Positions 5,896 to 13,960 are shown, counted from the stretch's first letter. The stretch: DNA of 17,700 bases from CAYTED01 sp964537075 (GCA_964537075.1 CAZIBB010000018.1:1-17700), one strand, 5' to 3'. The notes: generated by a model not told the origin, from the letters alone. Program-made: numbers and translations.

Positions 5896-7071
5896 ATGCG
5901 TCTTTCCTATTCAAGCATCGATACCTATCAGAGCTGTCCCTTGAAGTATAAATACCGGCAAATCGATAGGATTCCTGAGCCGAAATCGAAGGAGGCGCTT
6001 TTCGGAACGCTCATTCATTCGACGATGAAATTTATTCATACGCCGGCGCTTCTTTCTCCGACATTCGAGCAGGCCATCGATCATTTCTCCCGTGGGTGGA
6101 GGGAGGACGTTTTTGACTCGCCGCTTGAGGAACGCGCAGCGTTTACTCAGGGTGTCGATATGATACGACGATACTATGAATCACATGATATTTCCTCGGC
6201 CGTGATCGTCGATTTGGAGAGTCGGTTTCAAATCGAGATCGGGAATGAAAAGCTGGGGTCACATGTCATCGCTGGATCGATCGACCGTATCGACAAGACA
6301 GCGGATGGGTATGAAATCATTGATTACAAGACGACGAAGAAGATGCCGCCACAATCAAAGGTAGATGAGGATCTGCAGCTGACGGTGTATCTCAAAGCAT
6401 TTCTCGAACGCTATCCGGCTGAACGGGAACGCATCGGAAATATCACGGTGAGCCTCTATTTTTTGAAGCATGGGGTGAAGCTCTCAGCCAAGCGGACGCA
6501 AGAAGATCTTACGAAACTCGATGAACGCGTTTTCGAGGTGATCGAGCACATTCAGAATGAGGAATTCGAACCTATCCTCTCCCCTCTTTGTGACTGGTGT
6601 GGTTTCCAAAAGATATGTCCGATGTGGAGACATAAATTCGTTGAGACGAGAAAATTTGAAACAGAGGAAGTGAAAACAGCGGTGACAGAATATGCTGAAT
6701 TGAAAAATAAACAATCGGTAGAAAAAAAGCGTCTCGCGGAATTGCAGGAGATTATTTTCGGCTATATGGAACAGGAAGGTGTGGAGCGGGTCTTTGGCGA
6801 GTCGGCTATCATCGCGAAATCGATTCGCCGGAGTTACAAATATGATGAAGAAATCCTGAAAACTCTCCTCGAGCCACTTGGTGAGTGGGAACATGTTCGA
6901 AAAGTAGATGGTGTCATGCTCCGGAAAATTCTCGGCGGTATTCCCCTCGCGACGAAGAAAGAAATCGAGGATCGAGCGAAGAGACTCGACAAGGAATCAG
7001 TCTCGCTTTCACTGAAAAAAGGCGAGTACTCCGATGACAGCACGGAACTCAGTCTCGGGGAAGTAGCATAG
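5896..7071 (+). CDS. PD-(D/E)XK nuclease with Fe-S cysteines (RecB/AddB/Cas4-like)
   Basis: A 391-residue DNA nuclease of the RecB-like PD-(D/E)XK superfamily, probably acting in DNA repair or end processing. N-terminal LSYSSIDTYQSCPLKYKY is the usual entry motif. The active-site residues seen are H41 (GTLIHSTMKF), D130 (GSIDRID), D143 and K145 (EIIDYKTTKK) and Q161 (DLQLTVYLKAF). Four cysteines in Cas4/AddB spacing, C14, C232, C235 and C241 (CDWCGFQKIC), should hold a [4Fe-4S] cluster. The C-terminal 140 residues, about 250-391, are a charged helical extension beyond the nuclease core. No cas genes or CRISPR repeats are nearby, so a Cas4 role is not supported. No ribosome binding site precedes the ATG. 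Its 3' end overlaps the convergent idi gene by 23 bases. Confidence 0.92.
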   Translation: MRLSYSSIDTYQSCPLKYKYRQIDRIPEPKSKEALFGTLIHSTMKFIHTPALLSPTFEQAIDHFSRGWREDVFDSPLEERAAFTQGVDMIRRYYESHDISSAVIVDLESRFQIEIGNEKLGSHVIAGSIDRIDKTADGYEIIDYKTTKKMPPQSKVDEDLQLTVYLKAFLERYPAERERIGNITVSLYFLKHGVKLSAKRTQEDLTKLDERVFEVIEHIQNEEFEPILSPLCDWCGFQKICPMWRHKFVETRKFETEEVKTAVTEYAELKNKQSVEKKRLAELQEIIFGYMEQEGVERVFGESAIIAKSIRRSYKYDEEILKTLLEPLGEWEHVRKVDGVMLRKILGGIPLATKKEIEDRAKRLDKESVSLSLKKGEYSDDSTELSLGEVA

Positions 7072-7594
7072 GATATGGAATGAGCTCCTTTTCGAGAAGC
7101 TTATCCAGAGTGAGGCGGAACCAATAGGTATATTTTTCCGGATCCAGTGTGATATCTTTTCGGAGGTTATCGATGGATACCCATCGAAAATCGCTCGCTT
7201 CCTCGGGATTGAGAACGGGATCCATATCGGAGCGGCCGATGAAGACATGAAGATATTCATGCTCGGTGAGTCCATTGTCGAAATCGATTTTATAGATGAA
7301 TTCCATCGCCTCTTTCAATTCGCAATCGAAACCCATCTCCTCCTGGAGACGTCGGTGAGCCGCATCGATAGTCGTTTCACCCGGGCGAGGGTGACTGCAA
7401 CAGGTATTGGTCCACAGTCCCCCACAATGGTATTTCTTGGGCGCTCTTTGTTGGAGCATGAGTTCGCCCTTCTCATTGAATATCCAAACAGAAAACGCTC
7501 GATGGAGGAGTCCGAGCTCATGGGTTTTCATTTTTTCTTCTGTTCCAATCGGTCGATCGTGTTCGTCTACGAGGATGAGTGTATTTGAAATCAT
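7049..7594 (-). CDS. idi: isopentenyl-diphosphate delta-isomerase, type I (Nudix)
   Basis: Interconverts isopentenyl and dimethylallyl diphosphate in the cytoplasm, for polyprenyl carriers such as undecaprenyl phosphate. At 181 residues it matches the bacterial type I enzymes (about 180). Visible family signatures: VDEHDRPIGTEEKMKTHELGLLHRAFSVWIF, then WTNTCCSHPRPGE with the catalytic-region cysteine and metal-binding histidine, the Nudix-like helix AAHRRLQEEMGFDCEL, and LTEHEYLHVF with the second metal/catalytic glutamates. No other isoprenoid gene is present; many Patescibacteria lack a full MEP or mevalonate pathway, so it may act on scavenged precursors (inference). It has its own weak promoter and probably a leaderless start, and converges on the nuclease gene. 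Confidence 0.95.
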   Translation of the reverse strand: MISNTLILVDEHDRPIGTEEKMKTHELGLLHRAFSVWIFNEKGELMLQQRAPKKYHCGGLWTNTCCSHPRPGETTIDAAHRRLQEEMGFDCELKEAMEFIYKIDFDNGLTEHEYLHVFIGRSDMDPVLNPEEASDFRWVSIDNLRKDITLDPEKYTYWFRLTLDKLLEKELIPYPMLLPRD

Positions 7595-7601
7595 GAATGA
7601 T

Positions 7602-7630
7602 AGCGTACATCAAAAACATAATTTTTTCAA
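7602..7630 (-). promoter_or_regulatory. candidate promoter of idi, possibly leaderless
   Basis: Minus strand TTGAAA (7625-7630), 17-base spacer, TACGCT (7602-7607), then seven bases to the ATG at 7594. The -10 matches consensus at only three positions. No Shine-Dalgarno sequence is present. Confidence 0.4.
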
Positions 7631-7649
7631 GCATTCCTTCCTGAAAATG

Positions 7650-8873
7650 TTATTCGTAGCGCAAGGCGACGATAGCGTTCATCTTGGAGGCGCGTCGTGC
7701 CGGATAGTATCCGAAGATGATACCGATAGTGGTGGAAACGCCGACGGCGAGCATGACCGATCCTGAAGAAATTTGCGTGGTGAAACCGGCATATGGTTCG
7801 ACGATAAGGGAAATGATCCAACCGAGGAGAATACCGATGACGCCGCCGATAAATGTGAGTACAACCGATTCGACGAGAAACTGAAAATTGATATCGGATC
7901 GCTTCGCACCAATTGCTTTGCGGAGGCCGATCTCTCGTGTGCGTTCGGTCACGGACGTGAGCATCATATTCATGATACCGATACCGCCGACGATGAGCGA
8001 GATGCCGGCAACCGCACCGAGAAGTGCGGTGAGGGTTCCAGTGATGGTCGAGGCGGTCGCGACGATATCAGCCTGATTCATGATACGGAAATCTGCGAAT
8101 GTCGGATCGGTGATGTGATGCTCTTTGAGGAGCACCGCGTTCACCTCTTCCTGAACCGATTGCATCGCCGTCGAATCGTTTGCGGTGATATTGATGACAG
8201 ATATCGATGGAGAGCCGGTGAGAAACTGCTGTGCGGTCGTGAGAGGAATGAAGATGATATCGTCGTTATTCCCAAAGCCGCTCGCCCCCCGTGATTTGGT
8301 GACGCCGATAATCGTGAGAATGACGCCATTCACCTTGATCTGTTGTCCGATCGGATCGGCATCGGATGCAAACAGGGCGGTAACCGTTTCCGGCCCAAGT
8401 ACGGCAACTTTTGCCAAGCGTTTTTCTTGTTCGCTTCCGATGAATGTTCCTAATGTTGTTTCGATATTCCGTACGACGGCATAGTCCGCCGTTACACCGG
8501 TGATCGAGGTGCGGGTATTTTTCCCCTTGGAAGTCACCTGATATCGACCACTCACTTCTGGAGCGACGGCTTTGATGCCGGTTACGGTGTTGCGGATGGC
8601 GGTGACATCCTCCTGAGAAAGTGTCTGTGCCGATCCCTGACCCTGACTCACGACACTTCCCGGAACCTGTTGATTCCCCGGACGAACCATAATAAGGTTC
8701 GCGCCGATCGCCTGGATATTGGCTGCGATGGAATTCTGCGCTCCCTGACCGATTGCGGTCATGGCGATGACGGAGCCGATGCCGATCACGATACCGAGTA
8801 TGGTCAAAGCCGATCGTGATTTGTTTACTACGATGGCGTCATAGGTTTCGTAAAGAGTATCGATGAGGAGCAT
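7650..8873 (-). CDS. ABC transporter permease, MacB/FtsX type
   Basis: Membrane subunit of a type VII (MacB-like) ABC transporter, 407 residues. Topology: one N-terminal helix (about 22-42, SALTILGIVIGIGSVIAM) preceded by the family's LxxxLGIxIG pattern, a large extracytoplasmic MacB_PCD domain (about 45-270), and three C-terminal helices (about 280-303, 335-357, 370-393). The conserved ERTREIGLRKAIGA coupling motif lies after the second helix, and YYPARRASKMNAIVALRYE is the typical C-terminus. Unlike E. coli MacB, the ATPase is a separate protein, encoded 12 bases upstream. In a cell without an outer membrane such systems move substrates or transmit mechanical force outside the membrane, as YknXYZ-type systems do. 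Last gene of the sigma-factor operon. The substrate is unknown. Confidence 0.95.
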   Translation of the reverse strand: MLLIDTLYETYDAIVVNKSRSALTILGIVIGIGSVIAMTAIGQGAQNSIAANIQAIGANLIMVRPGNQQVPGSVVSQGQGSAQTLSQEDVTAIRNTVTGIKAVAPEVSGRYQVTSKGKNTRTSITGVTADYAVVRNIETTLGTFIGSEQEKRLAKVAVLGPETVTALFASDADPIGQQIKVNGVILTIIGVTKSRGASGFGNNDDIIFIPLTTAQQFLTGSPSISVINITANDSTAMQSVQEEVNAVLLKEHHITDPTFADFRIMNQADIVATASTITGTLTALLGAVAGISLIVGGIGIMNMMLTSVTERTREIGLRKAIGAKRSDINFQFLVESVVLTFIGGVIGILLGWIISLIVEPYAGFTTQISSGSVMLAVGVSTTIGIIFGYYPARRASKMNAIVALRYE

Positions 8874-8885
8874 AATGAGAAATAT

Positions 8886-9587
8886 TTAGAGTAGATTCCG
8901 CTTGGCTGCATTGGCACGATCTTCGATGATCTTTCCATCGCGAATGAAGATGATTCTGTCGGCATATTGTGCTACCTCGTCTTCATGGGTGATGAGAACT
9001 ATGGTATGGTGTTCATTTTTGTTGAGCAATTGAAGCGTTTTCATGACTTGTTCACCACTCTTTGTATCGAGATTTCCGGTCGGTTCATCGGCGAGTATAA
9101 GAGAAGGATTATTGACGAGTGCCCGAGCAATGGCGACACGTTGAATCTGTCCGCCTGAAAGTTGATTAGAGAGATGCATCCATCGCTCCTCAGGGATTCC
9201 CACGGAATGCAGCGCCTCACCCGCTCGTTTTTCCCGTTCACCTCGCGGAGTTTCTTCATAAATGAGTGGAAGCATAACGTTACGTAAGGCTGTCGTTCGC
9301 GGGAGAAGATTGAAAGATTGAAATACAAACCCAATTTTTTTCATGCGAATTTCAGCAAGCGTATCATCAGAGAGTGTCGAGACATCCTTTCCGTCGATAA
9401 AATAAGAACCGGTCGTCGGCGTATCGAGCGCTCCGAGTATATGCATAAGCGTTGATTTTCCACTTCCGGATGGTCCCATGATCGCGACAAACTCCCCATC
9501 TCGAATCGAGAGTGAAACATTTTTTAGTGCTTCGATGGCGTTATCGCCATTGTAATAGATTTTCGATATATTTCGGCATTCGATCAT
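8886..9587 (-). CDS. ABC transporter ATP-binding protein, MacB/LolD type
   Basis: ATPase subunit of 233 residues that powers the permease encoded next. All nucleotide-binding motifs are intact: Walker A GPSGSGKST (38-46), Q-loop at Q90 (FVFQSFNLLPRTTALRNV), signature LSGGQ (143-147), Walker B ILADEPTGNLD (164-174) and switch H201 (LITHED). The NLLPRTTALRNVMLPL and ADEPTGNLD wording is typical of the MacB/LolD/FtsE family. The adaptor gene ends 18 bases upstream and the permease begins 12 bases downstream, so the three are one transport unit. No Shine-Dalgarno sequence; probably translated by coupling. Confidence 0.96.
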   Translation of the reverse strand: MIECRNISKIYYNGDNAIEALKNVSLSIRDGEFVAIMGPSGSGKSTLMHILGALDTPTTGSYFIDGKDVSTLSDDTLAEIRMKKIGFVFQSFNLLPRTTALRNVMLPLIYEETPRGEREKRAGEALHSVGIPEERWMHLSNQLSGGQIQRVAIARALVNNPSLILADEPTGNLDTKSGEQVMKTLQLLNKNEHHTIVLITHEDEVAQYADRIIFIRDGKIIEDRANAAKRNLL

Positions 9588-9605
9588 ACTCTATTGAGAG
9601 GAGTT

Positions 9606-10772
9606 TTATCTTCCTAGATTGCTGCCACCTCCGCTGCTTCGTCGGCTCGTGAGTGAATTCAGAAGTCCCCCTTGCTGTGCGGCAGAAGGAGTACTCGCCG
9701 TGATGATTTGAGTAATGATGGTATCACCCTCAGAGAGACCGCTCGTTACCTCGGTATCGGTGTCATTCGCGATTCCCGTCTCGATCTGTTTTCTTCCGAG
9801 ATTGAGTCCTCCGGTATCCGTCGTTTTCACTGTGACATTCCTTCCGTTTCCATTCGGTATCTGAACGTAGTATCCGTTTTGATCGGATTTCTTGATGGCA
9901 CCATTCGGGATAATGAGGACATTTTCCTTCTTGGCAACGGTGATGGCAGCACTGACACTCATACTCGGTCGGATGAGCGACGATGCGTCAGAAAAACTTA
10001 TTTCGGCATTGTAATACACGACACCCTGCGTCACCGTACCGATCGTATCTATCTTCGACACGATTCCCGATATTGGTTGACCATTGATGGCATCGATAGT
10101 GATGATCGCCTCATTTCCCGTTTGCACACGTGAGGCGTCGACTTCATTGAGAGAAATCTTCGCGATCATCTCTTTGGTTATGACTGAGGCGATGGTCGTA
10201 TCTCGGGAAACGGAGTCTCCCACATTGATAGCAAGCCCCGTCACGACGCCATCGAATGGCGCACGAATGGAATAGTCCAATAATTTTTCCCTGGTATCGG
10301 CGAGCTTGATCGACTGTTGATTCACATTTATTTTTTGTGATTTTCTCGCGAGTTGGTCAACGGATGTATCATTATTATTGCTTATTTTTGTCTGCTCTTG
10401 TTTTATCTGTGCTAATTGGAGGGAGAGCTCGGCATCACGTATCGCTTTTACGGCGTCAGTCGTATCGAGGACCGCGATGAGCTGTCCCCTTCTCACTTCC
10501 TGGTCATTCTTGACGGCTACTTGTGTGACCTCGATGGCATCGCCGGCGACAACCGGCTTCAGGTTTACCTGGCTTCTGGCGGCAATCTGTCCGCTTCCAG
10601 TCACTGAAACGGTGATATCGCCTTTGCTCACGATCGCAGTTTTTATCTGTGGAGCAACAGTAACTGTTTTATTTTTTTGATAGTAATAGTATCCCCCGCC
10701 GAGGATGGCAAGGATGATAATAATTTTCAGCGTATGTCTACGAAGATGCGCCGGGAGTTCCTGTAAATTCAT
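9606..10772 (-). CDS. MacA-like membrane-fusion (HlyD/RND-type) adaptor subunit
   Basis: Extracytoplasmic adaptor of the tripartite-type transporter, 388 residues. One N-terminal helix (about 14-31, LKIIIILAILGGGYYYY) anchors it. It is followed by a first lipoyl half (KGDITVSVTGSGQIAARSQVNLKP), a helical hairpin (about 110-165, shorter than in Gram-negative MacA), the second lipoyl half (LLDYSIRAPFDGVVTGLAINVGDSV), a beta-barrel domain and a membrane-proximal domain. The C-terminus is a low-complexity Ser/Gly/Gln tail (SSGGGSNLGR). The short hairpin and absence of a TolC-type gene fit a single-membrane cell, like YknX-type adaptors. Twelve bases separate it from the upstream gene. Confidence 0.93.
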   Translation of the reverse strand: MNLQELPAHLRRHTLKIIIILAILGGGYYYYQKNKTVTVAPQIKTAIVSKGDITVSVTGSGQIAARSQVNLKPVVAGDAIEVTQVAVKNDQEVRRGQLIAVLDTTDAVKAIRDAELSLQLAQIKQEQTKISNNNDTSVDQLARKSQKINVNQQSIKLADTREKLLDYSIRAPFDGVVTGLAINVGDSVSRDTTIASVITKEMIAKISLNEVDASRVQTGNEAIITIDAINGQPISGIVSKIDTIGTVTQGVVYYNAEISFSDASSLIRPSMSVSAAITVAKKENVLIIPNGAIKKSDQNGYYVQIPNGNGRNVTVKTTDTGGLNLGRKQIETGIANDTDTEVTSGLSEGDTIITQIITASTPSAAQQGGLLNSLTSRRSSGGGSNLGR

Positions 10773-10784
10773 ATGAATATCCGG

Positions 10785-11321
10785 TTATTGGTTGTCGCTC
10801 GAATTCATCATACCACCCTGACCGCGAACGCCATCGGCGTTTCCCGAAAAGATCCGGATGAATTCGGCATTGATGGTTCCGGTATCGCTCGGCTTGCCGA
10901 TCACCACTATCTGAGTCCCCGTCGTGAGATCACTTACCTTGACCGTATCGTTGCCGTTCTTTATGAGAGTGGTTGGAAGTATAGTCAGTGTGTTTTCTTT
11001 TCCGTCACGATCCTTGATGATGATCGACGTATCGGAAACAGAGAGGATCTCGCCAGCGACCCCGTGGCCATTGCGGAAATTCTGTCCGTTGATGGCACGG
11101 TTCATCATTCGTCCGCGTGAATCGTCACCATCGCGATCGGATCGATTGCCTTTGATGAAATTCCGTTCGTAGTTTTCCCCAAAGGCATAGGAGAATTTCG
11201 CCTTGTGAAATCCGGTGAGCGCTCCGGCGACGAAACTGGTGAGGGCAATAACGAGAACGCCGGCGATGATAGCGGAAATCCTCACCGTCTTCGAACTAAA
11301 TATTTCTTGTAGTGTTTTCAT
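10785..11321 (-). CDS. membrane-anchored DUF5666-like protein
   Basis: A 178-residue protein with an N-terminal membrane anchor (about 14-37, ISAIIAGVLVIALTSFVAGALTG), a charged Arg/Asp/Asn/Gly-rich linker (about 50-85), and a small beta-rich domain (about 86-160) with the pattern GVAGEILSVSDTSIIIKDRDG then IVVIGKPSDTGTINAEFIRI. That pattern resembles the DUF5666 OB-like fold; the family name is from memory and needs a profile search. The tail is Gly/Met/Asn-rich. It should be extracytoplasmic. Its place between the sigma/membrane-protein pair and the MacA-like gene suggests a sensor or accessory factor of the transporter, but this is inference. Confidence 0.8.
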   Translation of the reverse strand: MKTLQEIFSSKTVRISAIIAGVLVIALTSFVAGALTGFHKAKFSYAFGENYERNFIKGNRSDRDGDDSRGRMMNRAINGQNFRNGHGVAGEILSVSDTSIIIKDRDGKENTLTILPTTLIKNGNDTVKVSDLTTGTQIVVIGKPSDTGTINAEFIRIFSGNADGVRGQGGMMNSSDNQ

Positions 11322-11336
11322 ATATAAATCATTACT

Positions 11337-11744
11337 TTAATTATACGCGTGAACATGTTTCTTCGTCGTGCCGATGCCCTGCGACCAGAATTGGAAGAGA
11401 AGGAAGGAGAATATCGGCATGAGGATGAGCGTTATCGAGAGGGCGGGAATCGTTTCAAGGAGGGAGATGAAGAAATCACTGAAATAGTTTATGACGATAT
11501 TTCCATCCGAGAATAGGAGGGTGGTGATTTGCCAGAAATCCGAGGCGATGACCGAGTGTCCGAAGGAGAATCCGGTATAGAGGAAAGCGGCGAGCGAAAT
11601 GATGCGACCGATGCGGGTGATGAGTATCGCTCGCCTCAGCCGATTCGCCTCGATCGTTTTGATACGATGCAAAATCCGCTCCCCTAATCCGTCGGAAGGA
11701 TGAGGGAAGTCTATCTTTTGGAAGAGTGCGTGTAGTTTATTCAT
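11337..11744 (-). CDS. two-helix membrane protein, candidate anti-sigma factor
   Basis: A 135-residue protein with a cytoplasmic N-terminal segment (about 1-38) containing LGERILHRIKTIEANRLRRAI, and two membrane helices (about 40-63 and 98-120) joined by an outside loop of some 35 residues. It follows the ECF sigma gene by 64 bases. An amphipathic basic cytoplasmic helix followed by membrane segments, directly after an ECF sigma gene, is the usual arrangement for a membrane-bound anti-sigma factor. No zinc-binding HxxxCxxC (ZAS) motif is present, so the assignment rests on position and topology, not on a recognised domain. No clear Shine-Dalgarno sequence. Confidence 0.75.
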   Translation of the reverse strand: MNKLHALFQKIDFPHPSDGLGERILHRIKTIEANRLRRAILITRIGRIISLAAFLYTGFSFGHSVIASDFWQITTLLFSDGNIVINYFSDFFISLLETIPALSITLILMPIFSFLLFQFWSQGIGTTKKHVHAYN

Positions 11745-11764
11745 ATAAAATGTTTATCCGTTAA

Positions 11765-11797
11765 GCGGTCGCACTGCTCAAAAAGCGGAACGACCGC
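11765..11797 (-). other. hairpin between the sigma gene and the next gene
   Basis: GCGGTCG (11765-11771) pairs with CGACCGC (11791-11797), 7 bp of mostly G/C with a 19-base loop. No T run follows on the minus strand, so it is not a simple terminator. It may lower expression of the downstream genes relative to the sigma gene or protect an mRNA end. Confidence 0.5.
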
Positions 11798-11808
11798 CAC
11801 GAAGAGTA

Positions 11809-12414
11809 CTACGATTGATGTCCTTTTTCTGACTCACTATCATTGAGAATCGCTTGTCTCAGCATTTTTAATGCTCTCGAATGTCGGCTTTTTACGGTAT
11901 TGTAGGGTTCTCCGAGAATCTCCGCTATTTCCTCAAGCGAGAAATCTTCGAGATATCGGAGCGTGAGAAGCGCACGATTCGCTCCGGATATCTTCTCCAG
12001 TGACGAGGCGAGCATGGCGGCCGCCTCTTTCTTTTCGAGAAGAACATCGGGGAGGAGATTCTCGTCATCGATAGCCTCGATGGGATTGTCGCCATCATCG
12101 TTCTCGAATGAGGAGAAGGGAATCGTTTTTTTCTTTTTCAGAGAGTCATATGTGGTATTCTTCGCGATGGCGAAAATCCATGTCCTGAAATTTTTTTCCT
12201 GGTCGAAGCGATCAAGATGCTTCCATACCTTGATAAATGTTTCTTGGGTGATGTCCTCAGCGCTCTCTTGTTCGCGGGTGAATTGAAAGGCGAAATAATA
12301 GATGGGCTTGAGATAGCTCTTCATAAGCAGCGGAAATGCCTCGGTATCCCCCGCCCGGTGCCGTTTAATCAATTCTCGATCAGTAGACCGCATATATTTT
12401 TCAGAAAAAAACAA
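11809..12414 (-). CDS. ECF-type RNA polymerase sigma factor (RpoE-like)
   Basis: A 201-residue group 4 sigma factor. The sigma-2 region (about residues 25-95) shows AEDITQETFIKVWKHLDRFD and NFRTWIFAIAKNTTYDSLKKKK, the -10 recognition part. The sigma-4 region (about 140-190) shows LLTLRYLEDFSLEEIAEILGEPYNTVKSRHSRALKMLR, the -35-binding helix-turn-helix. The linker is acidic (NDDGDNPIEAIDDENLLPD). The start is taken as TTG at 12414 because GAGGAG lies eight bases upstream; an ATG at 12393 is the alternative and lacks any ribosome binding site. First gene of a probable operon with a membrane protein and MacAB-like genes, so it likely controls its own operon; I could not identify its -35/-10 from the sequence. 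Confidence 0.94.
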   Translation of the reverse strand: MFFSEKYMRSTDRELIKRHRAGDTEAFPLLMKSYLKPIYYFAFQFTREQESAEDITQETFIKVWKHLDRFDQEKNFRTWIFAIAKNTTYDSLKKKKTIPFSSFENDDGDNPIEAIDDENLLPDVLLEKKEAAAMLASSLEKISGANRALLTLRYLEDFSLEEIAEILGEPYNTVKSRHSRALKMLRQAILNDSESEKGHQS

Positions 12415-12434
12415 AGGATGATCTCCTCTGCGAT

Positions 12435-12440
12435 ATAATA
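12435..12440 (-). promoter_or_regulatory. possible -10 element for the sigma-factor operon
   Basis: Minus strand TATTAT, 20 bases before the TTG start and just upstream of GAGGAG (12423-12428). No convincing -35 lies at 16-18 bases (CGTCAC there). Confidence 0.35.
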
Positions 12441-12477
12441 CGAACGAGACTCTTTTGGTGACGCTTATAGGGGATAT

Positions 12478-12690
12478 TTAGAGTTTTTCAAGCTCTTTCA
12501 GGTCCTGATCCGGGAGATAGAGAATGATAAGGCCGAGGATGATGCCGCCGAAGGCAGTCCAAAAAGTATTTCCATTAAGAAGTGTTTGATCAACGATATC
12601 CAGGAGATGCCAAATTCCTCGCCAGATAATGACGAGTCCGACGGCTATGGTCAGATTCTTTGAGAAGTACGCGAGTGTAAAGTTTTTCAT
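12478..12690 (-). CDS. small two-helix membrane protein
   Basis: A 70-residue protein with two likely membrane helices (about 14-31 and 43-60) and an acidic C-terminal tail (DQDLKELEKL). I do not recognise it. It starts 20 bases after the rmuC stop on the same strand, so it is probably co-transcribed with rmuC. No Shine-Dalgarno sequence is seen. Confidence 0.65.
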   Translation of the reverse strand: MKNFTLAYFSKNLTIAVGLVIIWRGIWHLLDIVDQTLLNGNTFWTAFGGIILGLIILYLPDQDLKELEKL

Positions 12691-12710
12691 AGGCGAGTTT
12701 TTTTGATTGG

Positions 12711-13943
12711 TTAATTCTGTTCTTTTTCTTCCATGTCGATCGGGAGCGGTAGGGTGGCGACGACTTCGGAGGCCGGAAGCTCTTGAACCTTATTCAATTT
12801 TCGTTCGATAGTGCGACTCTTCTTGGAAGCATCGTCGATAGTATTGCTCGCTTCCTGGAGCTTCTTATGGGTCTTGTCGAGGAGATCGCCGAAGGTGGTG
12901 AATTCTTTCTTGATCGCGCCGAGGACGGACCAGACTTCGCTTGATCGCTTCTCGATCGCGAGCGTGCGGAATCCCATCTGAAGACTATTGAGGATTGCCG
13001 CGATCGTGGTCGGTCCGGTGATGATGACTTTGTATTCGCGTTGAAGAGTATCGGAGAGCCCTGGGCGACGAAGCACTTCAGCATAGAGACTTTCAATCGG
13101 CAAAAAGAGAATACCGAAGTCGGTCGTGTATGGCGGGTCGAGATATTTGTCGCGTATATCCTTGGCTTCGCTTTTAATGCGATTCTCGAGTGCCTTTGAG
13201 AGCTTGTCGATGAGTACGGGATCATTTTTCTCTTCGGCGTCGATCAAGCTCTGGAAATCTTCCAGGGGAAATTTCGCATCGATCGGGAGCCAGATATGTT
13301 TAATTTTTTCATCTTTGGCGGGAATCTTGATGGCAAATTCGACACGATCATTGGAATCCTTTTTCGTCGCCACATTTTTTTCGTATTGTTCTGCGGTCAT
13401 CATCTCATCGAGGAGATTGCCGAGCTGGACTTCACCCCAGGTTCCGCGCGTTTTCACATTCTGCAATACTTTCTTCAAATCCCCTACCCCGGTCGCAAGT
13501 GTCTGCATTTCGCCGAGTCCCTTATGGACGAGATCGAGCCGTTCGCTTACGAGTTTGAAAGATTCTCCGAGACGCTTCTCAAGCGTGGCATGGAGTTTCT
13601 CGTCCACCGTTTCACGCATTTTTTCGAGCTTTTCACCATTGTCTTTTTGAATATCCTGGAGATGCTTGTCAATGTTTTTTGAGAGCTCATTCAGTCTTTG
13701 GAGGAGTGAATCATTGAAATTTTTTAGTCCTTGGCCGAGTTCTTCGCGGAGCTCTTTGTTCGCCGCCTGCGTCTCGCGCCGATTCATGGAAACATCCTCA
13801 CGGAAAGCACGAATAATCTTCTCTTGCGCTTTCTCGAATTCCGTAACAAACACCGGTAGCAGAGAATCACCCTTTCGTGTCGCGACGAGGAAGAGTATGC
13901 CGAGGGTGATGATCAGTACGGTGCTGATGAGAATGAGTTCCAT
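12711..13943 (-). CDS. rmuC: DNA recombination protein RmuC homologue
   Basis: A 410-residue protein with an N-terminal membrane anchor (about 2-22, ELILISTVLIITLGILFLVA), a long coiled coil (about 35-150) and the RmuC domain (about 150-370). Characteristic stretches: KTRGTWGEVQLGNLLDEM, VEFAIKIPAKD, HIWLPIDAKFPLEDFQ, RDKYLDPPYTTDFGILFLPIESLYAEVLR and ITGPTTIAAILNSLQMGFRTL. RmuC limits inversion at short inverted repeats in E. coli and belongs to the wider PD-(D/E)XK fold group. The ATG at 13943 has no ribosome binding site. It lies 27 bases after the truncated antirepressor frame and is followed by a small membrane-protein gene. Confidence 0.95.
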   Translation of the reverse strand: MELILISTVLIITLGILFLVATRKGDSLLPVFVTEFEKAQEKIIRAFREDVSMNRRETQAANKELREELGQGLKNFNDSLLQRLNELSKNIDKHLQDIQKDNGEKLEKMRETVDEKLHATLEKRLGESFKLVSERLDLVHKGLGEMQTLATGVGDLKKVLQNVKTRGTWGEVQLGNLLDEMMTAEQYEKNVATKKDSNDRVEFAIKIPAKDEKIKHIWLPIDAKFPLEDFQSLIDAEEKNDPVLIDKLSKALENRIKSEAKDIRDKYLDPPYTTDFGILFLPIESLYAEVLRRPGLSDTLQREYKVIITGPTTIAAILNSLQMGFRTLAIEKRSSEVWSVLGAIKKEFTTFGDLLDKTHKKLQEASNTIDDASKKSRTIERKLNKVQELPASEVVATLPLPIDMEEKEQN

Positions 13944-13960
13944 AGGATTGAAGAAAGAAA

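Noticed and set aside
5896..7071. The Fe-S PD-(D/E)XK nuclease as Cas4 of a CRISPR system
   Set aside because: No repeats or cas genes in the window, and the protein has a long helical extension; a general RecB-like nuclease is the safer call.
10773..11120. 115-codon plus-strand frame opposite the DUF5666-like gene
   Set aside because: Antisense shadow with no supporting signals.
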